Part shown: positions 16,783 through 23,326 of the stretch, piece by piece
How the letters are laid out: the number at the start of each line of letters is the position of its first letter
How positions within the stretch are numbered: the stretch's first letter is position 1
DNA from: Planctomycetota bacterium
GTDB taxonomy: Bacteria > Planctomycetota > Phycisphaerae > WQYP01
Assembly (NCBI GenBank): GCA_021809365.1
Contig: JAKBAC010000013.1
Coordinates: forward strand, 1 to 37,028
DNA: 37,028 nucleotides
Direction: 5' to 3'
The notes under the pieces: generated by a model
What the model saw: only the letters and a program-made list of their open reading frames with translations
Told to the model about the DNA's origin: nothing
The model's database searches: none
Translations under genes and position numbers: made by a program

Positions 16783-17452
16783 CTGGGAACGGCTGCTGAT
16801 GGCCGCCGCCCGACTACAACGAATTCTTCCGGGAGCGGTGCTCGTTGGGGGTACCGCCTCGGCAATTCATGCGGGGCACCGGTTCTCACATGATGCGGAT
16901 CATGTTCTCACTGATTTGCGTTCTCGGTTCGATGAGGTTCTGGCGGAACTGGAATCGGTAGCTGGATGGAAGACGGCCCGCATTAAACGACCGGTACTGA
17001 TTCTCGGGAGCCTCGACGGTATCGAAACTGGCGTACGGCAACTTGTGCGCACCGCCCCGCTGGATACCACAAAAGTAGGTTGCCAAAGTGGCTCCATAAC
17101 TTTGCCAACACCGCAGGAGATACTCCGCATCAAGGGTGTTTTAATCCTTAAACGCAATGCGACGCGTGATTATCTTGATTTTGTTGCGCTGGCCGCCAAT
17201 ATGGGAGATTCCGATGTCGTTGGCGCATTGAAGGTCTTGGACTCGCTTTACCCCCAACCAAATGGTGAGTCGGCAATACTCCAACTGCAGATCCAGTTAG
17301 CCAGCCCCATGCCATTCGATCTTGAGGACGAAGATCTTGGCGAGTATCGCAATCTGATTTCGCAGTGGCAGAATTGGGAAGCGGTGAAGAGAGCGTCCGC
17401 GCGCCTGGCCACATTGATTTTTGATCAGGTCATAGCCGATGGCAACCGTTGA
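16760..17452 (+). CDS. AbiEii-like nucleotidyltransferase
   Basis: The 230-residue protein has a nucleotidyltransferase core near the N-terminus: GAVLVGGTASAIHAGHRFSHDADHVL, with the G-G-T-A loop and the D-x-D pair. ITLPTPQEILRIKGVLILKRNATRDYLDFVALA corresponds to the second part of AbiEii-type folds. The GG loop replaces the GS loop of MntA-type enzymes. It overlaps the small upstream gene. Such enzymes act as toxins that transfer nucleotides to tRNA in type IV systems such as AbiE; here this is inferred. Confidence 0.7.
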   Translation: MSANTQPDWERLLMAAARLQRILPGAVLVGGTASAIHAGHRFSHDADHVLTDLRSRFDEVLAELESVAGWKTARIKRPVLILGSLDGIETGVRQLVRTAPLDTTKVGCQSGSITLPTPQEILRIKGVLILKRNATRDYLDFVALAANMGDSDVVGALKVLDSLYPQPNGESAILQLQIQLASPMPFDLEDEDLGEYRNLISQWQNWEAVKRASARLATLIFDQVIADGNR

Positions 17453-17495
17453 TCGGAAGAATTCATTGTGGAGGAACACTTGTAAGAAGCACATT

Positions 17496-17846
17496 ATGGC
17501 CAAAATTCAGATCAAACGTGTTTACGATAAACCATCTTCCGCTGACGGATTGCGGATTCTCGTAGAGCGCCTGTGGCCGCGGGGATTGACCAAAGAAAAG
17601 GCCGCAATTGACCTGTGGCTCAAAGATGTCGCTCCCAGCGCGGAGCTGCGGCAGTGGTTTGGCCACGATCCGGTGAAATGGGAAGAATTTAAAAAGCGGT
17701 ATTGGGATGAGCTGCGGCATAATCCGTCGGCGGTCGAGACATTGCGCGAACATATTAAGAAGGGCGATGTCACCTTTGTATATGCCGCCCGTGATGAAAC
17801 GCACAATGGCGCATTGGCCCTGTGGAAATTCCTTACTCTCGCGTAG
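17496..17846 (+). CDS. DUF488 family protein
   Basis: This 116-residue protein matches the short DUF488 family: IKRVYDKPSSADGLRILVERLWPRGLTKEKAAIDLWLKDVAPSAELRQWFGHDP, then WEEFKKRYWDEL and VTFVYAARDETHNGALAL. The catalytic or metal function of the family is not established. ATG 17496 is used; the frame extends 19 codons upstream but with no features. It lies 43 nt after the nucleotidyltransferase and may be cotranscribed with it and the peroxiredoxin. Confidence 0.9.
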   Translation: MAKIQIKRVYDKPSSADGLRILVERLWPRGLTKEKAAIDLWLKDVAPSAELRQWFGHDPVKWEEFKKRYWDELRHNPSAVETLREHIKKGDVTFVYAARDETHNGALALWKFLTLA

Positions 17847-17907
17847 GGGTGGCACCAGGTTGAGGCCGATGAGATGATATTTATTGGTCGATGTGGAAAT
17901 AAATGCA

Positions 17908-18552
17908 ATGAAAAACCCCAATCGGAAAATTGCCGCAGATGAAAAACGCCTAAAAACAAGAACAGAGGCCGGGACGAACAGCACCATCGAAGCACCAGAT
18001 TGGTCAACAATTCCAGCTCCGGTTGATGACGGCGCGGCCCGCCATCTGGTGGGCATGCGAGTCCCCGCGATCGCCCTTGCCGCTACCGATGGCACGACGG
18101 TAAGCCTGTTCACACTTCCGGGCAGGGTTGTGGTCTATGCGTATCCACGGACGGGGAAGCCCGGTATCGCCAATCCAGACGGGTGGGATTTGATTCCCGG
18201 CGCACGCGGATGTACGCCGCAGTCCTGTGCCTTCCGAGACCATTTTGCGCGGTTGAAAACCTTAGGTATCCGCCATTTGTTCGGCCTTTCCACACAAAGC
18301 CCGGATTATCAGCGCGAAGTCGCGGAGAGATTGCATCTGCCATTTCCAATTCTTTCAGATGCCGATCTGGCCTTGGCCAGAGCTATGCGTCTGCCGACGT
18401 TTGAAACCGGAGGAATGACGTTGCTCAAACGTCTCACGATGGTGATACTGGATGGTACGGTGGAGCACATTTTTTATCCGGTTTTTCCACCGGATCAGAA
18501 TGCCGCCACGGTGGCGGCGTGGCTGGCATCCCGCCCCGGCGGACGCGGATGA
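17908..18552 (+). CDS. Peroxiredoxin (AhpC/TSA-like, BCP-type)
   Basis: This thiol peroxidase reduces hydroperoxides. The 214-residue protein has the peroxidatic cysteine in GARGCTPQSCAFRDHF, preceded by VVVYAYPRTGKPGIANPDGWDLIP, the form of a BCP/redoxin subgroup with two nearby cysteines. GIRHLFGLSTQSPDYQREVAERLHLPFPILSDADLALARAM and the C-terminal PDQNAATVAAWL are typical. The N-terminal about 45 residues are charged and low complexity. ATG 17908 is preferred; a TTG at 17884 is possible. Confidence 0.9.
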   Translation: MKNPNRKIAADEKRLKTRTEAGTNSTIEAPDWSTIPAPVDDGAARHLVGMRVPAIALAATDGTTVSLFTLPGRVVVYAYPRTGKPGIANPDGWDLIPGARGCTPQSCAFRDHFARLKTLGIRHLFGLSTQSPDYQREVAERLHLPFPILSDADLALARAMRLPTFETGGMTLLKRLTMVILDGTVEHIFYPVFPPDQNAATVAAWLASRPGGRG

Positions 18553-18596
18553 GCCAAAACCCGCCTATTCAAAGAAATAATCCTGTTTTGATGTTG

Positions 18597-18605
18597 TGGT
18601 ATAAT
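18597..18605 (+). promoter_or_regulatory. Extended -10 promoter, likely leaderless
   Basis: TGGTATAAT is a perfect extended -10 element (TG-n-TATAAT). The hexamer ends 6 nt before the ATG at 18612, so transcription would start at the start codon. No Shine-Dalgarno sequence is present. Confidence 0.65.
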
Positions 18606-18611
18606 ACCGAT

Positions 18612-18803
18612 ATGGAGAAAATCGGTCGCAAATTTGACTCTCATCGCGCGGCGGATGCGGCGGATCGGGCCTATTACAGGTCTCTATCTCCCGAGCAACG
18701 CATGGATATTCTGCTGGACCTGATTAATTCCCAACGGAGCAACGATGAAACTTCCCAAAGACTTGAGCGAGTTTGTCGCGTTGTTAAACGCCGCCCGCGT
18801 TAA
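18612..18803 (+). CDS. Small protein preceding a nucleotidyltransferase (putative antitoxin)
   Basis: The 63-residue protein reads MEKIGRKFDSHRAADAADRAYYRSLSPEQRMDILLDLINSQRSNDETSQRLERVCRVVKRRPR. The pattern of S-L-S-P-E-Q-R-M-D-I-L-L-D-L-I-N and Q-R-L-E-R-V is that of small proteins found just upstream of MNT-like nucleotidyltransferases in planctomycetes. That knowledge is from family memory, not from a search. Its promoter gives a leaderless start. It overlaps the start of the following, broken gene by 59 bp. Confidence 0.75.
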   Translation: MEKIGRKFDSHRAADAADRAYYRSLSPEQRMDILLDLINSQRSNDETSQRLERVCRVVKRRPR

Positions 18804-18907
18804 GTACGGTAAACTTTATCAGCCGCGAACTACTTATTCTGAACAAGAAGTGTGCGGGCCGCCCCAAGGACCTCGCCGATGCCGAGGATCTTTCATCGCC
18901 GGAATAA
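18745..18907 (+). pseudogene. Nucleotidyltransferase, internally deleted
   Basis: The frame begins with MKLPKDLSEFVALLNAARVKY, the normal N-terminus of a family whose next residues are the V-V-V-G-G nucleotidyltransferase loop. Instead a frameshift follows at about 18805-18812, and in the +1 frame VNFISRELLILNKKCAGRPKDLADAEDLSSPE can be read to a stop at 18905-18907. That is the usual C-terminus of the same family (N-K-x-A-A-G-R-P-K-D-L-A-D). The middle, with the active site, is missing. The two ends and the upstream partner are intact, so the deletion looks recent or selected. Confidence 0.82.
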
Positions 18908-18914
18908 TATCCCC

Positions 18915-18954
18915 GGAATCCACCCCCAGAATCCACCCCCAGAATCCACCACCT
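18915..18954 (+). repeat. Short tandem repeat
   Basis: GAATCCACCCCCA is repeated about two and a half times in a row. It lies just after the truncated nucleotidyltransferase. No function is apparent. Confidence 0.6.
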
Positions 18955-18974
18955 TTGATCTGGTACGAGCGCTG

Positions 18975-19010
18975 GGCTATAATCTGGATAAGAACATCCA
19001 GATTATAGCC
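18975..19010. repeat. Perfect 15-bp inverted repeat
   Basis: GGCTATAATCTGGAT (18975-18989) and ATCCAGATTATAGCC (18996-19010) are exact inverted copies with a 6-nt loop, AAGAAC. It could be a regulatory hairpin, a terminator without a T-run, or a decayed terminal repeat. It contains TATAAT on the plus strand. Confidence 0.7.
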
Positions 19011-19246
19011 GTCGCTGATTTGGATGGAGGAATTATGGCACAACGGCTGGCGACGGGCGGAATATTATGACGGAATCTTCCGCCAAACCGCATGAGTTAA
19101 CGTCCGTTGCCCGTGTTCGCGGAAAAAACACACGGTGCCCTGTTATCACCTATCCGCCGTGAAAGACATTTTGTTGGCCGCCTGCACGTCTGCTCATAGG
19201 TCGATGCGGCACCTTACACCATTTTTAGCGCGGCGCGGTAGAATTT
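19011..19246. other. Intergenic region upstream of dnaG
   Basis: No gene is convincing here. GTGCCCTGTT at 19135-19144 matches the reverse complement of the core shared by the dispersed repeats at 92-101 and 31617-31626. TAGAAT at 19239-19244 lies directly before the three ATG codons of dnaG and may be its -10 box. Confidence 0.4.
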
Positions 19247-21142
19247 ATGATGATGAGTAGCTCTTCCGGACAGATTTTTCAGACCGTACGCCAGGCGGCG
19301 CGCATTGAGGAGATAATCGGCGAGCATATTGCGCTGCGCCCGGCGGGGCGGGAATTTGTCGGGTTATGCCCGTTCCATGAAGATCGCCGGCCATCCATGT
19401 ATGTCTCTCCGCAGAAGCAGATTTTTTACTGCTTTGTCTGTGCCACCGGCGGCGATGTCTTTAAGTTCGTGGAAAATTATCACAAGATGTCCAAGGGCGA
19501 GGCGCTGCGATTTCTGGCCCAGCGCTATGGAATAACCTTGCCGGAATATCGTTCCGCGGCCAATCCGCAGGCTAACTCGCAGCGGGAAAAAATTATTCAG
19601 GCCAATCTCTGGGCGGCCCATTATTTTCAGACCAATCTCGCTGGCCCCCTCGGAGACAATGCCCGCTCCTATCTGACCTCCCGCGGTGTCAATGCGGCAA
19701 CCATCGAGCGGTTTCAGATCGGCTCTTCCGAAACGCAATGGACGGCTCTGGCTCAGGCGGCGGCAAAGAAAGGGATCAGTCCGGAGACACTGCTGGCGGT
19801 GGGATTGGTGAAAAGCCGATCCGATGGGAGTTCCTATGATGTATTCCGCAATCGGCTGATGTTTCCAATTATTGACACGAGCGATCGGGTCATCGCGTTC
19901 GGCGGAAGGATCATCCCGCAAACGGCTGCACTGCCAATTGCGGCCAGTCAGGCGGGTCCGGATCAGGAAGGCCCCAAGTATCTGAATTCTCCGGAAACGG
20001 CGCTATTCTCCAAGCGCGAAACGTTGTATGCCCTGAATTTGGCCCGCCAGCCGCTGATCCGCAAGCAGACCGCGGTGGTCGTGGAAGGATACATGGATGT
20101 GGTGGGATGCCATCAAGCGGGGGTGGAAAACGTCGTGGCCACACTGGGTACAGCCCTAACCGAGCAGCACATTCAACTGCTGCGGCGATTTTGCAATCGC
20201 GTGGCCCTGGTGTTTGACAGCGATGACGCCGGGCGGCGGGCGGCGGATCGGGCCATTGAATTGCTGCTGCGGTATCCCGTGGATGTGCGGATCGCGCATG
20301 TACCGGATGGCAAAGACCCGTGTGATTTCTGTATGACGCATGGCGGAGAGGCGTTCGAGAAGATAGTTGACACCGCGCAAGATTCCCTGGAATACGCCTG
20401 GGAAAAAATGTATTCGACATTTCAGGCATCGGATTCATTGGCCGGGAAGCAGCGCGCTTCCGAAGCATTGATGCGCCTGGTTGCACCGGCGATTTTTAAC
20501 GCATCGGTGGATCCGATTCGCCGCGGCCTGTTGCAGAAAAACATCGCTGATCTTGTGGGCATCAGCTCGGATGAAGTCCACGCTCGAATCCGTCGCTTGG
20601 CGGATGGTGGGGCACGCGGCCCGGGTACGGGCACGGCGGAGGATGCGGAATCCACGGCCCCGGCACCTCCGCATGTGGATGTCGGCGTGCAGCGGGCCCA
20701 GCGATGGGTGGTCGGATCACTGTTGTCCGACTTTGCACTTTATCCAATTTTTCGGGAACGGATCAGTATGGAGCTATTTTCCGATTCCGGCATGGCGACG
20801 CTGGTGGCCAGACTTCTGGAATATCTCGAAGAATTGATCGATCCGGCGGCGGGAAATCTGGCCGAGTTTGTGGCGGGGCTGGATGATCCGGGGATGCTGC
20901 GGCAGGTGATGGAATCGCAGGCTGAAGCCCAGCGCGGCGCTAATCTGAAGCAAAAACTTGACGATTCGCTGACGCGTTTGGAGGAACTGGCACAACAGCG
21001 CGGAATGCAGGTTGACACTGACGGCGGCACTCACGAGGCTCCAGATGAGGCCGCCCGCCTCAAGAGCATCGTGGAAAGCCGCGCCCAATCGCATAAGTCC
21101 GGCAAGCCGCAGCGCTCTGTAGGCCCCCGCCCGCATGGTTAG
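19247..21142 (+). CDS. dnaG: DNA primase DnaG
   Basis: DnaG makes RNA primers at the replication fork. The 631-residue protein has the CHC2 zinc finger near 40-64 (C-P-F-H ... C-F-V-C-A-T-G-G), the RNA polymerase core with VVVEGYMDVV near 277 and the toprim aspartates in VLVFDSDDAGRR-type sequence (here ALVFDSDDAGRR, about 318-330). VPDGKDPCDFCMTHGGEAF follows as usual. The C-terminal helicase-binding domain (from about 480) is diverged, with a G/T/A-rich linker. Three ATG codons (19247, 19250, 19253) start the frame. TAGAAT at 19239-19244 would place the transcript start near 19252, so ATG 19253 could be used without a leader. Confidence 0.97.
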   Translation: MMMSSSSGQIFQTVRQAARIEEIIGEHIALRPAGREFVGLCPFHEDRRPSMYVSPQKQIFYCFVCATGGDVFKFVENYHKMSKGEALRFLAQRYGITLPEYRSAANPQANSQREKIIQANLWAAHYFQTNLAGPLGDNARSYLTSRGVNAATIERFQIGSSETQWTALAQAAAKKGISPETLLAVGLVKSRSDGSSYDVFRNRLMFPIIDTSDRVIAFGGRIIPQTAALPIAASQAGPDQEGPKYLNSPETALFSKRETLYALNLARQPLIRKQTAVVVEGYMDVVGCHQAGVENVVATLGTALTEQHIQLLRRFCNRVALVFDSDDAGRRAADRAIELLLRYPVDVRIAHVPDGKDPCDFCMTHGGEAFEKIVDTAQDSLEYAWEKMYSTFQASDSLAGKQRASEALMRLVAPAIFNASVDPIRRGLLQKNIADLVGISSDEVHARIRRLADGGARGPGTGTAEDAESTAPAPPHVDVGVQRAQRWVVGSLLSDFALYPIFRERISMELFSDSGMATLVARLLEYLEELIDPAAGNLAEFVAGLDDPGMLRQVMESQAEAQRGANLKQKLDDSLTRLEELAQQRGMQVDTDGGTHEAPDEAARLKSIVESRAQSHKSGKPQRSVGPRPHG

Positions 21143-21468
21143 CACCTGCACAAATACAATTCCACCGTCGTCATACAGCCCATGCCCGCGCGAAGAGTTC
21201 GTCGCATGGATAAAAAACGCGTATGATTCCCCGCGAAATCACGAGAACAATTAAGTAAAGAGGGATGTCGCCTTTCGCGTGTCCCACCATGTGGCGTTAT
21301 GGTGGTGTACCACAGAATTACGCTATGGCCAGCGTGTGCTATCGTAGAGTAAATTTGGCGAATGTCTCCAAAAGCGAATCACGTCCCCGTTACGCTTCTC
21401 TTGCCGCGCCGGCTATTGCCGATTGTGTTACATTAAATCTATCCCAATTATTTCTAACGGGAGAAGAC
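21143..21468. other. Intergenic region with hairpin and repeat
   Basis: No gene is convincing here. CCACCAT (21284-21290) and ATGGTGG (21299-21305) form a 7-bp hairpin with an 8-nt loop. CCGCGCCGGCTATTGCCGAT begins at 21404 and is the left copy of a 29-nt direct repeat whose right copy lies at 22414-22442. Confidence 0.45.
21404..21432 (+). repeat. Direct repeat left copy flanking MntA/HepT module
   Basis: The 29-nt sequence begins CCGCGCCGGCTATTGCCGAT and matches 22414-22442 at 24 of 29 positions. The two copies bracket the nucleotidyltransferase/HepT genes. The core CGGCTATxGCCG is palindromic. Confidence 0.5.
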
Positions 21469-21804
21469 TTATTGCAATTCCGACATATTTTGCAGTGACG
21501 CTATCTGCGGCGGTAAATCGGCCTCTACTGTGTCCCAAAGCAAATCCCAATCAATCACGTCATATCCGTGAATCAAGTGGTTGCGCATACCAATGATCTG
21601 TGGCCATGGGATAAGCGGATACCGCTGCCTTGTCGCAGCGGAAACCCGGCTGGCCGCTTCGCCCACGACTTCCACCAGCCGAGTCACGGCTAACTGCGTT
21701 ACACGGTTTTTCCCAAATTCCTCGCGATTGCCGCCACCAAGTAATTGGACGGCTTCATTGGCGTAATTGAGCATGTCCCGCAGACTCACCCGGTCATCAC
21801 GCAT
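21469..21804 (-). CDS. HepT-like HEPN toxin (DUF86)
   Basis: This is the HEPN-domain toxin RNase of a MntA/HepT pair. The 111-residue protein has the catalytic RNHLIHGY motif (R-x4-H-x-Y) near residue 80. RVSLRDMLNYANEAVQLL and VTRLVEVVGEAASRVS are the expected helices. The ATG at 21804 (MRDD) and an ATG at 21810 are both possible. The gene overlaps the upstream transferase gene by a few bases. Confidence 0.88.
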   Translation of the reverse strand: MRDDRVSLRDMLNYANEAVQLLGGGNREEFGKNRVTQLAVTRLVEVVGEAASRVSAATRQRYPLIPWPQIIGMRNHLIHGYDVIDWDLLWDTVEADLPPQIASLQNMSELQ

Positions 21805-22099
21805 GTTCATAGTGAACCTCCGCCGAACCTAACACATCGTCGCGGAAGAGCGGATTGAGGCCTTTGATCGTGTGAATCTCGACGTGACGACCCAGCATGC
21901 GGCCTAAGTCGATTTCCATCCCCGCCAGCGTGATCAGCCCCACACGCGAGCCGGGTTCAAATTCCACCAGCACATCGATATCGCTCTGAGCGGTAAAATC
22001 ATCGCGCAGCACTGAACCGAAGAAAGCCATCCGGCGAATGGCATGACGGTGGCACCACTGCTTCAATGCTGCGTCCGGCACTTCAATGCGTGTAGTCAT
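21797..22099 (-). CDS. MntA-like nucleotidyltransferase antitoxin
   Basis: This is the antitoxin partner of the HEPN toxin. In the well-studied systems of this type it inactivates the toxin by adding AMP to its tyrosine. The 100-residue protein carries the full signature G-S-x10-D-x-D (in FGSVLRDDFTAQSDIDVLVEF) and later VEIHTIKGLNPLFRDDVL. The start at 22099 is preferred since GGGAG lies about 11 nt upstream; a start at 22156 is possible but adds only unrecognised sequence. Confidence 0.88.
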   Translation of the reverse strand: MTTRIEVPDAALKQWCHRHAIRRMAFFGSVLRDDFTAQSDIDVLVEFEPGSRVGLITLAGMEIDLGRMLGRHVEIHTIKGLNPLFRDDVLGSAEVHYEHA

Positions 22100-22548
22100 A
22101 AGAGTGTAAGCTCCCTGAAACCGCGGAATAAAAAACTCGGCAGCGTTATCCATCAAGCTGGCTTGGGGTGCCGCCGCGCCTGTGCGCGGTGCGCCTTCTG
22201 GCAGTTCTTGTAACCAGCGGTGGCCATGGCACTATCATAAACGATGCCGCATTATGCTGCCAATTATAACCTTGCGGCGGAATAACCCGGCACATTGAAT
22301 CGGACCATGGCCAATGGCATTCACCCCTGAATTTCCTTTATACCGACAGCGCAAATCGGCTGAAATTCATGTTGACGTTATGTAAATGATATTCGTCCAA
22401 TGAACCGCATTTACCGCGCCGGCTATAGCCGATCTCGCTACAACAAGTCAACCAAGCCGTTGTGCAACGTTGAAATTCAATTTCATAGGTAGCTTGTCCC
22501 TATTATTGATTATTCCGTTCGGCACCCCCGCTTTGTCGCCGAATCTGT
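22100..22548. other. Intergenic region upstream of rnpB
   Basis: This gap holds no convincing gene. It contains the right copy of the 29-nt direct repeat (22414-22442) and, at its right end, the rnpB promoter region. Confidence 0.4.
22414..22442 (+). repeat. Direct repeat right copy flanking MntA/HepT module
   Basis: The 29-nt sequence begins CCGCGCCGGCTATAGCCGAT and matches the copy at 21404-21432 with five differences. The spacing between copies is about 1.0 kb. Confidence 0.5.
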
Positions 22549-22554
22549 TATAAT
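22546..22554 (+). promoter_or_regulatory. Extended -10 promoter of rnpB
   Basis: TGTTATAAT is a perfect extended -10 element (TG-n-TATAAT). It ends 8 nt before the inferred 5' end of the RNase P RNA. No consensus -35 is visible. Confidence 0.7.
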
Positions 22555-22562
22555 GATTGGTA

Positions 22563-23034
22563 TGAAATGGTCGGGCGGTCGCTCGGTGAAAGCCGGGAGG
22601 AAAGTCCGAACACCGCAGGGCGCGGTGGTGGGTAACCCCCACCCGATCAGGTCGGTGACGATCTGATTGCGGGAAAGTGCCACAGAAAATACACCGCCGA
22701 ATTCCGATTCTGTCGGAATGGCAAGGGTGAAAAGGTGCGGTAAGAGCGCACCGCGGGCATGGCGACATGACCGGCATGGCAAACCCCACCGGGTGCAAGA
22801 CCAAATAGGGAATCGAAGCGCTGGCCCGGCGCACATTCATCCGCCTCAACATGGCCCCCGTCAAGGGTTGGCGGATGAAATAGGATCATGGCCGGCAAAG
22901 TTCTCTTCGGAGAATCAGCCCAGATGGTCCGCGTAGGTTCCGGGTAGGTTGCTTGAGGCAGACGGTAACGGCTGTCCCAGATCAATGACCGCCGCTCCAT
23001 CAGGGGCACAGAATTCGGCTTATAGACCATTTCA
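22563..23034 (+). ncRNA. rnpB: RNase P RNA
   Basis: This is the catalytic RNA of RNase P, which matures tRNA 5' ends. The ends TGAAATGGTC (22563-22572) and GACCATTTCA (23025-23034) pair as helix P1. The conserved P3/P4 blocks are seen: GCTCGGTGAAAGCCGGGAGG followed by AAAGTCCGAACACC, and GGTAACCC-type and AGGGTTGGCGGATGAAAT-like sequences in the middle. The 3' part has GGCAGACGG and then CAGAATTCGGCTTATAGACC, the conserved end of bacterial class A RNA. The length is about 472 nt, longer than E. coli's 377 nt. Confidence 0.95.
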
Positions 23035-23040
23035 GAAAAC

Positions 23041-23069
23041 GGGCCGCGGACTAAAATAGTCCGCGGCCC
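23041..23069 (+). terminator. rnpB: rnpB terminator hairpin
   Basis: GGGCCGCGGACT and AGTCCGCGGCCC form a perfect 12-bp GC-rich stem with a 5-nt loop (AAAAT) 6 nt after the RNase P RNA. It is followed only by GACCATTTTAG, not a full T-run. Confidence 0.75.
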
Positions 23070-23097
23070 GACCATTTTAGGCTGGTGAGATGTGCCG

Positions 23098-23298
23098 CTG
23101 ATTTGGGAGTGCGTGACCCTTTATGCGGGTATGGCTTTAGCGCGCCGCAAACACGATACCCCGGAGCACCGTCATGGTAATGCGGTGCCGTTGGTACGCG
23201 CGGGGGCAAACGGCACCGGGTTATCACCACGGTGTTCGGGGGAGAGACTATTGCGGTGTCCGTAATCCGCATAAAGTGTCACGCACCCCTGATTTGGG
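23098..23298. mobile_element. Fold-back MITE with 10-bp target duplication
   Basis: The element proper is about 23108-23288 (181 bp). Its ends are AGTGCGTGACCCTTTATGCG and, reverse complement, GGTGCGTGACACTTTATGCG. Inner parts also pair: CACCGTCATGGTAA with the complement of TTATCACCACGGTG, and GGTGCCGTT with AACGGCACC, so the whole element folds back on itself. The sequence CTGATTTGGG occurs on both sides (23098-23107 and 23289-23298) as a perfect 10-bp target-site duplication. No transposase gene is in the window. It lies between rnpB and the Dph6-like gene. A solo end copy lies at 13458-13496. Confidence 0.85.
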
Positions 23299-23326
23299 GC
23301 GGCTGTGAAAGAAACGCGGAGGTACT

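Noticed and set aside
18852..19070. Open frame through the tandem repeat and the inverted repeat before dnaG
   Set aside because: The P/H-rich translation arises from the repeat; it has no start signal and no conserved pattern.
21265..21498. Plus-strand 77-codon frame after dnaG
   Set aside because: It is unrelated to known proteins, contains the hairpin and direct repeat, and runs into the HepT gene on the other strand.
22563..23034. Several minus-strand open frames over rnpB
   Set aside because: They cover the RNase P RNA gene, whose conserved blocks and P1 helix explain the sequence.
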